From: Endomicrobium sp.
Lineage (GTDB): Bacteria > Elusimicrobiota > Endomicrobiia > Endomicrobiales > Endomicrobiaceae
DNA length: 50,557 bases
Assembly (NCBI GenBank): GCA_031286985.1
Contig: JAITTL010000013.1
Span: 1-50,557, forward strand
Direction: 5' to 3'
The notes beneath the pieces were generated by a model. That model did no database searches. It was given only the letters and a program-made list of their open reading frames with translations, and had not been told where the DNA came from. A program made the translations under genes and the position numbers. Below are positions 20,975 to 30,112 of the stretch, in pieces (position 1 is the stretch's first letter; every line of letters begins with the position of its first letter).

Positions 20975-21286
20975 ATGCTTAACATTAAGAAAAAAGATAG
21001 AATCGTGGTCCTGTCTGGAAAAGATAAGGGAAAGCGGGGAGAAGTGCTTGAAGTTTCGTCAGGTAAAGATAGAGTTATTGTTTCGAAAATAAATTTTGTA
21101 AAAAGGCATGTCAAGCCTACTCAAAAAGATCAGGGTGGAATTAAAGAAAAGGAATCATCAATTGCCATAAGCAATGTTATGCTTGTGTGTCCGAAGTGTG
21201 ATCAGGCGTCTAGGCCTAAATTTGATAGGCTTTCTGATGGAAAGAAGGTAAGGGTGTGTCGTAAATGTGGAGAGATGATTATGTAG
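20975..21286 (+). CDS. rplX: 50S ribosomal protein L24
   Basis: 103 residues. L24 is an assembly initiator with an N-terminal KOW domain (KKDRIVVLSGKDKGKRGEVL, residues 4-23). The C-terminal part has CPKC (near 72) and CRKC (near 95), a zinc-ribbon-like arrangement seen in part of the family. AAGGGA upstream supports ATG 20975. Confidence 0.95.
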   Translation: MLNIKKKDRIVVLSGKDKGKRGEVLEVSSGKDRVIVSKINFVKRHVKPTQKDQGGIKEKESSIAISNVMLVCPKCDQASRPKFDRLSDGKKVRVCRKCGEMIM

Positions 21287-21384
21287 TGTGTATTTTTAAT
21301 CTGATCGTTAGTGTTGATGTTAGATGTGGTTGTTGTGTAGAGGAATCGATTTTGAAAGCAAGATAGGAAATATATAAGGGAAAA

Positions 21385-21948
21385 ATGATGAATAAACCTC
21401 GCTTAAAAGAATTTTATAAGAAAGATGTTATGAGTGGACTTGTAAAACAATTTGGCTTTAAGAACGTGCATCAGATTCCCAAAATGGACAAAATTGTCAT
21501 TAATGTTGGTTTGAGTGAAGTAAAGGAAAACATTAAAGTTTTGGATGTTGCAATTGCTGATCTTGCGGCTATTACTGGCCAAAAACCTTTAATATGTCGT
21601 GCAAAACAGTCGGTATCAAATTTTAAAATACGCCAGGGAATGCCGATAGGTATTAAGGTGACACTTAGAGGCGCGATTATGTACGAGTTTTTGGATAGGC
21701 TTATAAATATTGCGATACCTCGTATAAGAGATTTTAGAGGAATTGATCTCAGAGGTTTTGATGGATATGGAAATTTCAATTTGGGGTTGGCTGAGCAATA
21801 TATTTTTCCTGAAATAAATATTGACAAATCTGATAAAGCGAGGGGAATGAACATAACCTTTGTGACAACAGCTAAAAAAGATGAACATGCTAAGACATTG
21901 TTGAAAATGTTTGGAATGCCGTTCAAAAAAGAGGTCGTAAGTAATTGA
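21385..21948 (+). CDS. rplE: 50S ribosomal protein L5
   Basis: 187 residues. L5 binds 5S rRNA in the central protuberance. [33 protein letters not shown] and the [20 protein letters not shown] region are diagnostic. It starts ATG-ATG at 21385/21388 behind AAGGGA. A 98-base spacer separates it from rplX. Confidence 0.96.
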   Translation: MMNKPRLKEFYKKDVMSGLVKQFGFKNVHQIPKMDKIVINVGLSEVKENIKVLDVAIADLAAITGQKPLICRAKQSVSNFKIRQGMPIGIKVTLRGAIMYEFLDRLINIAIPRIRDFRGIDLRGFDGYGNFNLGLAEQYIFPEINIDKSDKARGMNITFVTTAKKDEHAKTLLKMFGMPFKKEVVSN

Positions 21949-22010
21949 AGTGATGTTGAATTTAGGTACGATCTAGATACGACAGTAAATAAAGTAAAGG
22001 ATATTTTTCT

Positions 22011-22196
22011 ATGGCAACAACTTCAGCGGAAGCAAAAATGCGCAAGCCTCAAAAGTTTGCGACACGGCATAGGAATAGATGTCGTTTATGTGGTAGGCCG
22101 AGGGGATTTTATAGAGATTTTGGGCTTTGTAGGATATGTTTGCGTAAATTAGCTCATAATGGCGAAATTCCGGGTGTGACAAAATCAAGTTGGTAG
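22011..22196 (+). CDS. rpsN: 30S ribosomal protein S14, zinc-binding type (type Z)
   Basis: 61 residues, the short zinc form. The four cysteines C24, C27, C40 and C43 (CRLC...CRIC) make the zinc ribbon; it ends in GVTKSSW. The N-terminus [19 protein letters not shown] is typical of short S14. AAAGGA precedes ATG 22011. S14 completes the 30S head; its position between rplE and rpsH is the standard one. Confidence 0.95.
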   Translation: MATTSAEAKMRKPQKFATRHRNRCRLCGRPRGFYRDFGLCRICLRKLAHNGEIPGVTKSSW

Positions 22197-22224
22197 AACT
22201 TAATTTTTAAAAGAGGATGATTTA

Positions 22225-22617
22225 ATGGTTACAGATTCAATTTCAGATATGTTTACGCGTATTCGCAACGCTAATATGAGATTACATGAAAAGGTTGATG
22301 TTCCGTCCTCAAAAATCAAAATAGAAATTGCAAAAATTTTAAAAGAAGAAGGGTATATTTTGAGCTATACAAATATTGAGGATTGTCATGGTGTTTTGAG
22401 AATTAATCTTAAGTATACATCTGCAGGAAAAGCTGTTCTTCAGGGAATAAGGAGAATTTCTAAATCTAGTTTAAGAATATACAGAGGTTATGAAAATATG
22501 CCTAAAACCGTTGGAGGATTAGGTGTTACAATTGTGTCTACTTCTAAAGGTTTAATGACTGATAGACAGGCAAAAAGAGAAAAAATTGGTGGAGAAGTGA
22601 TAGGGTGTGTTTGGTGA
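22225..22617 (+). CDS. rpsH: 30S ribosomal protein S8
   Basis: 130 residues. S8 is a primary 16S binder in the central domain and represses the spc operon in E. coli. DSISDMFTRIRNANMR at the start and the C-terminal GLMTDRQAKREKIGGEVIG are diagnostic. AGAGGA precedes ATG 22225. A run of T bases follows the gene (about 22641-22649), but I see no convincing stem before it. Confidence 0.96.
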   Translation: MVTDSISDMFTRIRNANMRLHEKVDVPSSKIKIEIAKILKEEGYILSYTNIEDCHGVLRINLKYTSAGKAVLQGIRRISKSSLRIYRGYENMPKTVGGLGVTIVSTSKGLMTDRQAKREKIGGEVIGCVW

Positions 22618-22715
22618 TTTTGAGTATATAGTATGTGTTGTTTTTTTTTGAGAAATTATGATCGATTATATTTTGAATTATCAAAAAGAAGGAAATTTAT
22701 ATTGAGGGTCGAATA

Positions 22716-23285
22716 ATGAGTCGCTTAGGTAAAAAACCGGTTCAAATGTCAGAAAAAGTAAAAGCAGAGTTTAGAAATGGCGTATTAGAAGTAGAGGGGC
22801 CTGGTGGTAAACTTTTACAAACGATAGTAAATGATAAGATAAATATAAAAATTAATAATGGAACCATACTTGTCGAGGCGATGGGGTGTTCTCGAGAACA
22901 CAATATGTTGCACGGGCTTACAAGAGGGCTTGTTGTCAATATGGTTGAGGGGGTGTCAAAAGGTTTTAAGAAAGAATTAGAGGTGATAGGGCTTGGATAT
23001 AAAGCGAATATAGAAAATGGAGTGAAATTAATTCTTTTTGTTGGGTTTTCTCATTCTGTAAATCTTCAAATTCCTTCTACCGTGAAAGTTACTACTGCTG
23101 TTACTCCTGACAAAAATACTTTAATCACAGTAACAGGGATAGATAAATATGAGGTTGGAGCATTTGCTTCTAAGATTAGAGCTGTGAAACCTCCAGAACC
23201 TTACAAAGGCTTTGGTATAAGGTATTTAGGTGAGAAGATTATAAGAAAAGCCGGTAAGGCTGCTGCAGGTTCGGGAAAGAAATAA
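22716..23285 (+). CDS. rplF: 50S ribosomal protein L6
   Basis: 189 residues. L6 has two similar alpha/beta domains and lies near the sarcin-ricin loop. MSRLGKKPVQM starts the protein; EVIGLGYKANIENG near 90 and PPEPYKGFGIRYLGEKI near 155 are signatures. GAGGGT precedes ATG 22716. The C-terminal tail RKAGKAAAGSGKK is basic, as usual. Confidence 0.96.
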   Translation: MSRLGKKPVQMSEKVKAEFRNGVLEVEGPGGKLLQTIVNDKINIKINNGTILVEAMGCSREHNMLHGLTRGLVVNMVEGVSKGFKKELEVIGLGYKANIENGVKLILFVGFSHSVNLQIPSTVKVTTAVTPDKNTLITVTGIDKYEVGAFASKIRAVKPPEPYKGFGIRYLGEKIIRKAGKAAAGSGKK

Positions 23286-23337
23286 GAATTGTGTAAAATA
23301 TGTTTTTGAATATTTATTTTTAAATAGAGGATGTTAG

Positions 23338-23697
23338 ATGAAAGATGCAAATAAAAGATTTGATTATCGAGTAAAAAGAGTTAGGAGTAAGATATGTGGA
23401 ACGCGGGAAAGACCGCGTTTAAGTGTTTATCGAGGGCATAAGCATATCTATGTGCAAATTATTGATGATAGTAAAGGTGTTACAGTTGTGTCTGCGTCGA
23501 CGTTATCTTCTGAACTTAAAGGTAGTTTAAGTGTTACTGATACCGTTGTTGCAGCTAAATCTGTAGGTGTTTTAATTGCGAAAAAAGCAGTGGAAAAGGG
23601 TGTAAAAAAAGTGGTTTTTGATCGTAGGGGATATGAATATACAGGTAAGATCAAGGCTCTTGCAGATACAGCGAGGGAGAATGGGTTGGAGTTTTAA
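23338..23697 (+). CDS. rplR: 50S ribosomal protein L18
   Basis: 119 residues. L18 binds 5S rRNA together with L5. [20 protein letters not shown] (25-44) and [19 protein letters not shown] near 92 are typical. AGAGGA precedes ATG 23338. A 126-base spacer follows before rpsE. Confidence 0.96.
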   Translation: MKDANKRFDYRVKRVRSKICGTRERPRLSVYRGHKHIYVQIIDDSKGVTVVSASTLSSELKGSLSVTDTVVAAKSVGVLIAKKAVEKGVKKVVFDRRGYEYTGKIKALADTARENGLEF

Positions 23698-23823
23698 GTT
23701 GTGAATTTTGTCATGTTGATTAATTGTTTGGTAAAAGAGCAGTTGCATGCATATCTTTTTGGTATAATTGTGATTGTTGATGTATGATAAGTAGTATAAT
23801 GCGCAGTTTTATGGGGGTGGAAG

Positions 23824-24330
23824 TTGGCTGAAAAAACAGGAAAACATCGATCAAATGATGATGGTTTGAGGGAGAATGTTGTTGCCGTTAATAGGGTAGC
23901 TAAAGTTGTTAAAGGTGGAAAGAGATTTTCTTTTAATGCTTTGGTAGTGGTAGGTGATGGGGCAGGAAAAGTGGGTTGTGGGCTTGGTAAAGCAAATGAA
24001 GTTCAGTCTGCGATTCAAAAAGGTAGTGCTCAAGCATCGAAACATATGGTTTTGGTTCAGTTGAAGGGCAGTACTATTCCTCATGAAATATTAGGTGTTT
24101 CTGGAGCGGGAAAAGTTTTGTTGAAACCTGCTGCCCCAGGCACTGGCGTTATTGCAGGTGGAGCGGTGAAAGCGGTTCTTGAGGCTGTAGGAATAAGAGA
24201 TATTCTTACGAAATCGATGCGTTCTTCAAATCCTTTTAATGTGGTTTATGCTACGATTGCGGCTCTTAGGGAGCTTCGTTTAAAAGAGGATGTTGCAAAA
24301 GTTAGAGAGAAAGGGGTTGCAGAGATATGA
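23824..24330 (+). CDS. rpsE: 30S ribosomal protein S5 (TTG start)
   Basis: 168 residues. S5 lies at the mRNA entrance and affects decoding accuracy. [21 protein letters not shown] (residues 18-38; trimmed), [17 protein letters not shown] and [15 protein letters not shown] are signatures. The start is TTG 23824, behind the purine-rich GGGGGTGGAAG; the nearby ATG at 23811 is in another frame and hits a stop at once. Its stop overlaps the rplO start (ATGA), so rpmD, normally between them, is absent. Confidence 0.95.
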   Translation: MAEKTGKHRSNDDGLRENVVAVNRVAKVVKGGKRFSFNALVVVGDGAGKVGCGLGKANEVQSAIQKGSAQASKHMVLVQLKGSTIPHEILGVSGAGKVLLKPAAPGTGVIAGGAVKAVLEAVGIRDILTKSMRSSNPFNVVYATIAALRELRLKEDVAKVREKGVAEI

Positions 24331-24773
24331 TAGGTTTGGATAATTTACGGCCTGCCAAAGGTTCGAAACATAGAAGAAAAATTGTTGGACGTGGGGTAGG
24401 TTCCGGTCATGGCCGTACATCTACGCGTGGTTCTAAGGGCCAAAGATCTCGTTCAGGAGATGGAGCAAAAAAAATAGGATTTGAAGGTGGGCAGATGCCT
24501 ATTTTTAGGAGAATTCCAAAAAGAGGTTTTAATAGCCAGTTTCGTAAAGAGTATGAAATTGTCAATGTTGGAAGTTTGAATAAATTTGAAGATGGAGTAG
24601 AAGTTACACCTGTGATATTAAAAAAAGCCAGGCTTGTTGGAAAGGCAAAATTTGTAAAAATTTTGGGTGTAGGTGAACTTAAAAAATCTTTGATAATTAA
24701 AGTTGCTGCTTTTTCAAAATCGGCAATTGAAAAAATCGAAGCTGCTGGTGGAAAGGTAGAGATTGTTAAATAA
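24327..24773 (+). CDS. rplO: 50S ribosomal protein L15
   Basis: 148 residues. L15 is a late-assembling 50S protein. [21 protein letters not shown], the [18 protein letters not shown] segment and [11 protein letters not shown] are diagnostic; only parts are quoted. Its ATG overlaps the rpsE stop by four bases (ATGA at 24327-24330), implying translational coupling. secY follows after 124 bases. Confidence 0.96.
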   Translation: MIGLDNLRPAKGSKHRRKIVGRGVGSGHGRTSTRGSKGQRSRSGDGAKKIGFEGGQMPIFRRIPKRGFNSQFRKEYEIVNVGSLNKFEDGVEVTPVILKKARLVGKAKFVKILGVGELKKSLIIKVAAFSKSAIEKIEAAGGKVEIVK

Positions 24774-24897
24774 AATTCAATTGGAATGAGGACGTATAAT
24801 TTTGTTGAAATTTTTGGTGTGTTGTCGATTTTATATTTTTGATAATTTTTAACAAAGCGCCGACTAGTTGGCGTATATTTGATAGTGAGAAAAAGAT

Positions 24898-26241
24898 ATG
24901 TTGAAAAGTTTTGCTGATATATTTAAAGTACCTGAGCTTCGCAAGAAGGTGCTGTTCACGCTGTTTATAATTATTGCCTATAGAATAGGGGCTACTATTC
25001 CGATTCCTGGTATAAACAGTGAAGCGGTGAGGTCTTTGTTTGCAGCGCATAATAATGGTTTATTAGGTTTTTTGGATATGTTTTCAGGTGGTGCTCTCAA
25101 TAAAATGTCCGTTTTTTCTATGGGTATTATGCCTTACATCAACGCCTCCATCATCATGAGCTTAATGCAAGGTGCGCATGTTATGCCTTATTTGGATAGG
25201 CTTGCAAAGGAAGGAGAGCAAGGTCGAAAAAAGCTTACACAAATTACGAGATATGGAACCCTTATACTCGGTACAGCGCAATCTTTTGGTTTGACTATGG
25301 CGATAACCAAAATGCCTACGCCGTTAGGGTTACCTATAGTTGTTGATTCGTCGGCATCGTGGATTGCTCTGATCGTTATGACTTTAGTTGCTGGTACGGT
25401 TTTAATCATGTGGCTTGGCGAACAGGTTACGGAAAGAGGTATAGGAAACGGGATTTCACTTATAATTTTTGCGGGTATAGTTGAAAGGCTCCCACATGCA
25501 TTTTTAAGCATTGTAAAGCTTGTCAGAATGGAAGAATTATCAATGTTATTTGTTTTGGCTATCGGTTTTATCGTAATTGCGGTTTTGATGGCGGTTATTT
25601 GGATTGAAACGGCTCAGAGAAAAATACCTATACATTATGCAAAAAAAATGATTGGAAGAAAGATGTATGGTGGACAAACATCGTTTTTACCAATAAAGAT
25701 AGATCAGTCCGGTGTTATAGCCGTGATATTTTCGTTGGCTATTTTATCTGCACCTTTAACCGTAGCTCAGTTTGCTCCGAATTGGACGGTTTGGGGTTTC
25801 CCTTTATCTAAAAAAATTATGGAGCTGTTTAACAGTGGTTCTGTGCTATATAGTTTGGTTTATATGTTTTTGGTTATTTTCTTTTGCTATTTCTACAACT
25901 CGATATCTTTCAATCCTAAAGATTTGGCGGAGAATATGAAAAAATCAGGTGGTTTTATTCCTGGAATAAGGCCAGGAGACCCAACTTCTACGTATATACA
26001 AAAAGTTTTGGAAAAGGTTACTTTAGGCGGTGCGCTATTTGTTGCATGTATTGCTGTTTTACCAGATTATTTGAGATCTTCAATGGGTGTTCCGTTTTTT
26101 TTCGGTGGGACGTCTTTGCTTATAGTGGTTGGTGTATCGCTTGATACCATAGGACAGATAGAGTCACATCTTATTATGTGTCATTATGAAGGTTTTATGA
26201 AGGAAGGCCGTGTGAAAGGTAGATGGTTTAACGTAAAGTAA
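24898..26241 (+). CDS. secY: Protein translocase subunit SecY
   Basis: 447 residues with about ten hydrophobic membrane segments. SecY is the channel of the Sec translocon in the inner membrane and works with SecE, SecG and the SecA motor (secA is at 35226). Signatures: RIGATIPIPGIN near residue 30, MGIMPYINASIIMSL near 80, GIGNGISLIIFAGI near 180 and the C-terminal YEGFMKEGRVKGRW. AAAAAG is a weak ribosome binding site. rplO-secY-adk-map-infA is a common gene order. Confidence 0.97.
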   Translation: MLKSFADIFKVPELRKKVLFTLFIIIAYRIGATIPIPGINSEAVRSLFAAHNNGLLGFLDMFSGGALNKMSVFSMGIMPYINASIIMSLMQGAHVMPYLDRLAKEGEQGRKKLTQITRYGTLILGTAQSFGLTMAITKMPTPLGLPIVVDSSASWIALIVMTLVAGTVLIMWLGEQVTERGIGNGISLIIFAGIVERLPHAFLSIVKLVRMEELSMLFVLAIGFIVIAVLMAVIWIETAQRKIPIHYAKKMIGRKMYGGQTSFLPIKIDQSGVIAVIFSLAILSAPLTVAQFAPNWTVWGFPLSKKIMELFNSGSVLYSLVYMFLVIFFCYFYNSISFNPKDLAENMKKSGGFIPGIRPGDPTSTYIQKVLEKVTLGGALFVACIAVLPDYLRSSMGVPFFFGGTSLLIVVGVSLDTIGQIESHLIMCHYEGFMKEGRVKGRWFNVK

Positions 26242-26302
26242 TATGTTTTTTGTTGATCTTTTTGTGTTGAGTTAATTTTTAAAGCCAAGAAGGTAGTAAA
26301 TA

Positions 26303-26938
26303 TTGAATTGTATACTTTTGGGACCTCCTGGAGCTGGTAAAGGAACGCAGGGAAAGAAGATAGAAGAGGCGTTTGGTGTGGTTCATTTGTCCACAGGTGA
26401 CATGTTTAGAGAAGCAAGAAAATCAGATAAAGTAGTAGATGAATTAATTGCGTTAGGACAACTTGTTCCAGATGATATAGTTGTGGATGTAATAAAAAAA
26501 CGTCTCCAAAAAGAAGATATAAAAAAAGGTTTTCTTTTAGATGGATTTCCAAGGACTTTGAATCAAGCAAAAGAGTTTGATGTAGTTCTTGAGACTAGAC
26601 AAATAAAAATAGATTTGGTTTTTTTTATAGATGTACATTTTGAAGAATCGGTTAAAAGAATAGCAGGAAGAAGAGTCTGTCCGTCATGTGGGGTAAGTTA
26701 TCACGTGATAGCAACTCCTCCTAAAGTGCCTGATAAATGTGATTTTTGTTGCAATTTACTTGTTCAAAGAAATGATGATAGAGAAAGTATTGTTAGAGAT
26801 CGACTTAAAATTTACCGAAAACATTCGGAACCTTTAGTTGATTATTACAAAAGGGCTGGTTCGATTGTGTATATAGATGGTTCGAAGGGCGAATTAGATG
26901 TATTTAAGCAAATAAGCAAGCATTTAGAAATAAGGTAA
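26303..26938 (+). CDS. adk: Adenylate kinase (TTG start)
   Basis: 211 residues. Catalyses ATP + AMP = 2 ADP in the cytoplasm. The P-loop [10 protein letters not shown] is at 7-16, STGDMFR near 30, the AMP-binding DGFPRT near 82, and the LID domain carries CPSC...CDFC (about 126-150), the zinc-binding form of the lid. The start is TTG 26303 with AAGGTAG upstream; no in-frame ATG exists nearer the P-loop. Confidence 0.96.
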   Translation: MNCILLGPPGAGKGTQGKKIEEAFGVVHLSTGDMFREARKSDKVVDELIALGQLVPDDIVVDVIKKRLQKEDIKKGFLLDGFPRTLNQAKEFDVVLETRQIKIDLVFFIDVHFEESVKRIAGRRVCPSCGVSYHVIATPPKVPDKCDFCCNLLVQRNDDRESIVRDRLKIYRKHSEPLVDYYKRAGSIVYIDGSKGELDVFKQISKHLEIR

Positions 26939-27008
26939 AAAATATTCGGCTATGTATTGTTTTGGTGAAGTGTTTCGGGGTTGAATTTTTGCTAGAGGAT
27001 AAAGTAAG

Positions 27009-27788
27009 TTGTATTTTAAAAAACAAAATGTAAAATTAAAGACAACGAAAGAAATTGAGAGAATGAGAATTGCCGGGATGGTTGCAGGTGAGGTTTTACA
27101 AAAACTCTCTGAAATAATAGAACCTGGAATAACAACAAAAGAAATTGATACTTTTTCTGAAAAATATATAAGATCAATGAAAATGGTACCAGCGTTTTTT
27201 GGTGTAGTAGGAGCAGGTGCTCCTTTTCCAGCTTCAGCGTGTGTGTCAGTCAACGACGAAGTGGTGCATGGTATCCCAAGTGTTTCGCGCGTGCTTAAGT
27301 CAGGTGACATAGTTTCTGTAGATATTGGTGTTGTTTATGAAGGTTATTATGGAGATGCAGCAAAAACTTATGCGGTAGGCTCTGTATCCGACGTTGCAGA
27401 GCAACTCCTTAAAATTACTGAATTGTCTTTACAGAAGGGAATTGAGCAGGCATTGTCTGGAAATAGTCTTGGTGATATTTCCAGAGCGATTCAAAAAACA
27501 GTGGAAGATGCAAGATTTTCCGTAGTTAGGGATTTTGTTGGGCATGGTATCGGTCGGGCTTTGCATGAAGCGCCTCAGATTCCAAATTACGGTAAATCTG
27601 GGACAGGGGTTGAGCTTCTTCCAGGGATGGTTCTGGCGATAGAACCTATGGTAAATGTTGGGGGTTATGAAGTTTGCATGCAAGACGATGATTGGACAGT
27701 TGTTACCAAGGATGGGAGTTTAAGTGCTCATTTTGAACATACCGTTGCAGTGACTGAAAATGGATATGAAATTTTAACAAAGGTGTAA
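27009..27788 (+). CDS. map: Methionine aminopeptidase, type I (TTG start)
   Basis: 259 residues. Removes the initiator Met from new proteins. Metal ligands are recognisable: Asp in [14 protein letters not shown] (both Asp), His in [12 protein letters not shown], Glu in [10 protein letters not shown] and Glu in [19 protein letters not shown] is the substrate-site signature. The start is TTG 27009, eight bases after AGAGGAT. infA begins two bases after its stop. Confidence 0.96.
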   Translation: MYFKKQNVKLKTTKEIERMRIAGMVAGEVLQKLSEIIEPGITTKEIDTFSEKYIRSMKMVPAFFGVVGAGAPFPASACVSVNDEVVHGIPSVSRVLKSGDIVSVDIGVVYEGYYGDAAKTYAVGSVSDVAEQLLKITELSLQKGIEQALSGNSLGDISRAIQKTVEDARFSVVRDFVGHGIGRALHEAPQIPNYGKSGTGVELLPGMVLAIEPMVNVGGYEVCMQDDDWTVVTKDGSLSAHFEHTVAVTENGYEILTKV

Positions 27789-27789
27789 A

Positions 27790-28011
27790 ATGGGTAAGGA
27801 AGAAAAAATTATTGTTGATGGCGTGGTTTTGGAGTCATTGCCAAATGCGGTATTTAGAGTGGAAATTACAGAAGGTGGGCATAAAATTTTGGCCCATGTT
27901 TGCGGTAAGATAAGAATGCATTATGTAAAAATTCTTCCAGGTGATAAAGTAAAAATTGAGCTTTCTCCCTATGATTTAACAAAAGGCAGAATAATATATA
28001 GAGAAAAGTGA
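27790..28011 (+). CDS. infA: Translation initiation factor IF-1
   Basis: 73 residues forming one OB-fold. IF-1 blocks the A site during initiation and helps IF-2 and IF-3. [22 protein letters not shown] is the family N-terminus (trimmed) and [19 protein letters not shown] the C-terminal half. It starts one base after the map stop, so it is probably coupled to it. The usual infA-rpmJ-rpsM order follows, with a 220-base gap before rpmJ. Confidence 0.96.
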   Translation: MGKEEKIIVDGVVLESLPNAVFRVEITEGGHKILAHVCGKIRMHYVKILPGDKVKIELSPYDLTKGRIIYREK

Positions 28012-28124
28012 TGATGTGTCGAAATTGAGTTCGATAGAACGATTGTGAAAATTGCGTAACGGATGTATCAGGAATAATAAATTTTTCGAAATAGCGACTG
28101 ATTTATGATAAAAATTGTACGAGT

Positions 28125-28152
28125 TTGCCAATTTTTCGACTTTATTTAGAAT
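28125..28152 (+). promoter_or_regulatory. Possible promoter upstream of rpmJ-rpsM
   Basis: TTGCCA (28125-28130) and TAGAAT (28147-28152) with a 16-base spacer lie in the 220-base infA-rpmJ gap. Each differs from consensus at one position. A second -10-like TACAAT is at 28182-28187 without a good -35. The unusually long gap makes an alpha-operon promoter plausible, but the evidence is only sequence similarity. Confidence 0.3.
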
Positions 28153-28231
28153 AGAGGCTGCTTTAGTGTGTTATTATTTGGTACAATATGCGGAGTTAAG
28201 AGAGGGTATAAAAGCAAAATTGGGGTGTTAG

Positions 28232-28345
28232 ATGAAAGTAAGAGCATCGGTAAAATCGATTTGTCAAAAGTGTAAAATTGTGAAACGTAAGGGTGTAGTA
28301 CGGGTTGTATGCTCTGATCCGAGGCACAAGCAGAGACAGGGATAG
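28232..28345 (+). CDS. rpmJ: 50S ribosomal protein L36
   Basis: A 37-residue protein, easily missed because of its size. It reads [14 protein letters not shown] and ends [12 protein letters not shown]11, C14, C27 and H32 form the zinc-binding CxxC...C...H set of the zinc-type L36. L36 binds 23S rRNA at the base of the L7/L12 side. TTGGGGTG upstream of ATG 28232 is only a fair ribosome binding site. The position between infA and rpsM is the standard one. Confidence 0.94.
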   Translation: MKVRASVKSICQKCKIVKRKGVVRVVCSDPRHKQRQG

Positions 28346-28433
28346 TAGTGGTTGTGCGGTTTTTAGTAGATATTAGTTTTGTTTTTTAAGGTATGAAATA
28401 AAAATAGAAGTAAAGAATTTGGAGGATAGATAA

Positions 28434-28823
28434 ATGGCTCGTGTGGCTGGGGTGGATTTACCGAAAAATAAAAGACTTGATATAGCGTTAAGGTATGTCT
28501 ATGGCATTGGTCCTGCTATATCAAATGGAATCATTGAAGAGTTGTCTTTAGATCCTGCAAAAAGGGTTAAAAACTTGACTGAAGGTGAGGTTAATAAGAT
28601 AAATAATCTTATAACTAAAAATTTGAAAGTTGAAGGAGATCTCAGAAGAGAAATTCAGGCAAATATTAAGAGACTCATAGAGGTGGGAAGTTATAGAGGG
28701 TTGCGTCATAGAAGGAATCTTCCTGTTAGAGGGCAAAGATCCAAAACTAATGCGCGTACGAGACGTGGTAATAGAAAAACTGTAGGAGCTACGAAGGCTC
28801 AGGCTCCAGGAAAGAAGGGTTAG
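28434..28823 (+). CDS. rpsM: 30S ribosomal protein S13
   Basis: 129 residues. S13 is a 30S head protein forming bridges B1a/B1b with the 50S and touching P-site tRNA through its tail. [20 protein letters not shown] (2-21) and [27 protein letters not shown] near 93-119 are diagnostic (parts quoted). GGAGGATAG is a strong ribosome binding site. A 142-base spacer follows before rpsK. Confidence 0.96.
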   Translation: MARVAGVDLPKNKRLDIALRYVYGIGPAISNGIIEELSLDPAKRVKNLTEGEVNKINNLITKNLKVEGDLRREIQANIKRLIEVGSYRGLRHRRNLPVRGQRSKTNARTRRGNRKTVGATKAQAPGKKG

Positions 28824-28965
28824 ACGTTGAAGTGTTGCGTTCGTTAGAAAATTGTAAAATATTTGAAGCGATATGAGAGCAGCAGACGGTTTTGTTTATT
28901 GTTGATTTTTTGTGGTGTGCAAAAATGCACTTATAAATGAAATAATGAAATGTTGAGAGGGTGGT

Positions 28966-29358
28966 ATGGTAAAAGATAAGAAAGTAGGTGTATCTAAAAA
29001 AAAGAAATATACGGGTGGAGTTGCAAGAGCCTATATATTGTCGACATTTAACAATACCATTGTGAATATAGCAGACGAAAGAGGGAATACTTTGACCTGG
29101 GCTTCAGCTGGAGGATCAGGATTTAAAGGGGCAAAAAAGGGAACGCCATTTGCAGCGCAAATGACGGCCGTGGCTGTTGGGAAGAAAGCTATGGATATGG
29201 GTGTTAAACAAGTTGCAGTTTTTGTAAATGGGCCTGGCCCTGGAAGAGAGACGTCGATAAGGGGTTTGCAAAGTTCAGGTTTAGGTATAACGGCTATAAA
29301 GGATGTTACGCCTGTTCCTCATGATGGGTGCCGTCCTCCTAAACTAAGAAGAGTGTAG
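28966..29358 (+). CDS. rpsK: 30S ribosomal protein S11
   Basis: 130 residues. S11 lies on the 30S platform near the E site. [20 protein letters not shown] (22-41), the [16 protein letters not shown] segment and [16 protein letters not shown] are diagnostic; the end [10 protein letters not shown] is typical. GAGAGGGTGG precedes ATG 28966. Confidence 0.97.
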   Translation: MVKDKKVGVSKKKKYTGGVARAYILSTFNNTIVNIADERGNTLTWASAGGSGFKGAKKGTPFAAQMTAVAVGKKAMDMGVKQVAVFVNGPGPGRETSIRGLQSSGLGITAIKDVTPVPHDGCRPPKLRRV

Positions 29359-29438
29359 ATGGTAAATAATAATACATGAAAATGCAGAGGTTGTAGTTTA
29401 GGCAAAGGTTTGTAAATAATTTTGGAGGTTTTTGATAG

Positions 29439-30071
29439 ATGTCTCGATATCTAGGAGCAGTGTGTAGGTTGTGTCGTAGAGAAAGAGAGAAACTTTTTCT
29501 AAAAGGTGAAAAGTGTTCCTCAAATTGCGCTCTCGATAAAAAAAAGGGTAAAAATGGTCCAGGACAGCATGGAATTTTAAAAGGAAAGGTGTCCGATTAT
29601 TCAAAACATTTGCGTGAAAAGCAAAAAGCAAGAAGAGTATATGGGTTAACGGAGGAGCAATTTAGTCATTATTATAAGGTAGCTGAGAAAATGGAAGGTT
29701 CCACCGGCGAAAATTTGCTTCAAATTCTCGAAATGAGATTGGATAATGTGGTTTTTCGTTTAGGGCTTGCCTCGTCTAAAAAAATGGCAAGACAGACCGT
29801 AAGCCATGGCAATATATTGGTTAATAAAAAGAGGGTAAATGTTCCTCGATATCAGGTAAAGATTGGTGATGTTATAACTCTTCCTGAGAAATATGGGACG
29901 AGTGATGGTATAAAAAAACTTGTTGCAAAAACGGCAATGAGCGTTGCGACTCCGACATGGTTGAGTTTTGATAAAGATAAAATTGTAGGGACAGTTATAA
30001 GCAAACCAGTTGCGGGAGAAGTTGTTTATCCTATAAACAGTCAACTCATCGTTGAATACTATTCGAAATAA
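29439..30071 (+). CDS. rpsD: 30S ribosomal protein S4 (zinc-binding form)
   Basis: 210 residues. S4 initiates 30S body assembly and represses the alpha operon in E. coli. MSRYLGAVCRLCRRE opens it; C9, C12, C26 and C30 make the zinc knuckle of the C+ form. The S4 RNA-binding domain includes RLDNVVFRLGLASSKKMARQ and HGNILVNKKRVNVP (about 95-130). GGAGG upstream gives a strong start at ATG 29439. Confidence 0.96.
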   Translation: MSRYLGAVCRLCRREREKLFLKGEKCSSNCALDKKKGKNGPGQHGILKGKVSDYSKHLREKQKARRVYGLTEEQFSHYYKVAEKMEGSTGENLLQILEMRLDNVVFRLGLASSKKMARQTVSHGNILVNKKRVNVPRYQVKIGDVITLPEKYGTSDGIKKLVAKTAMSVATPTWLSFDKDKIVGTVISKPVAGEVVYPINSQLIVEYYSK

Positions 30072-30112
30072 ACTAAACAGCCAAATGGGCTTGTTGAATG
30101 AGGTTATAAAGA

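Noticed and set aside
22641-22649. T9 run after rpsH as a terminator
   Set aside because: No stable stem precedes it, and the operon continues with rplF.
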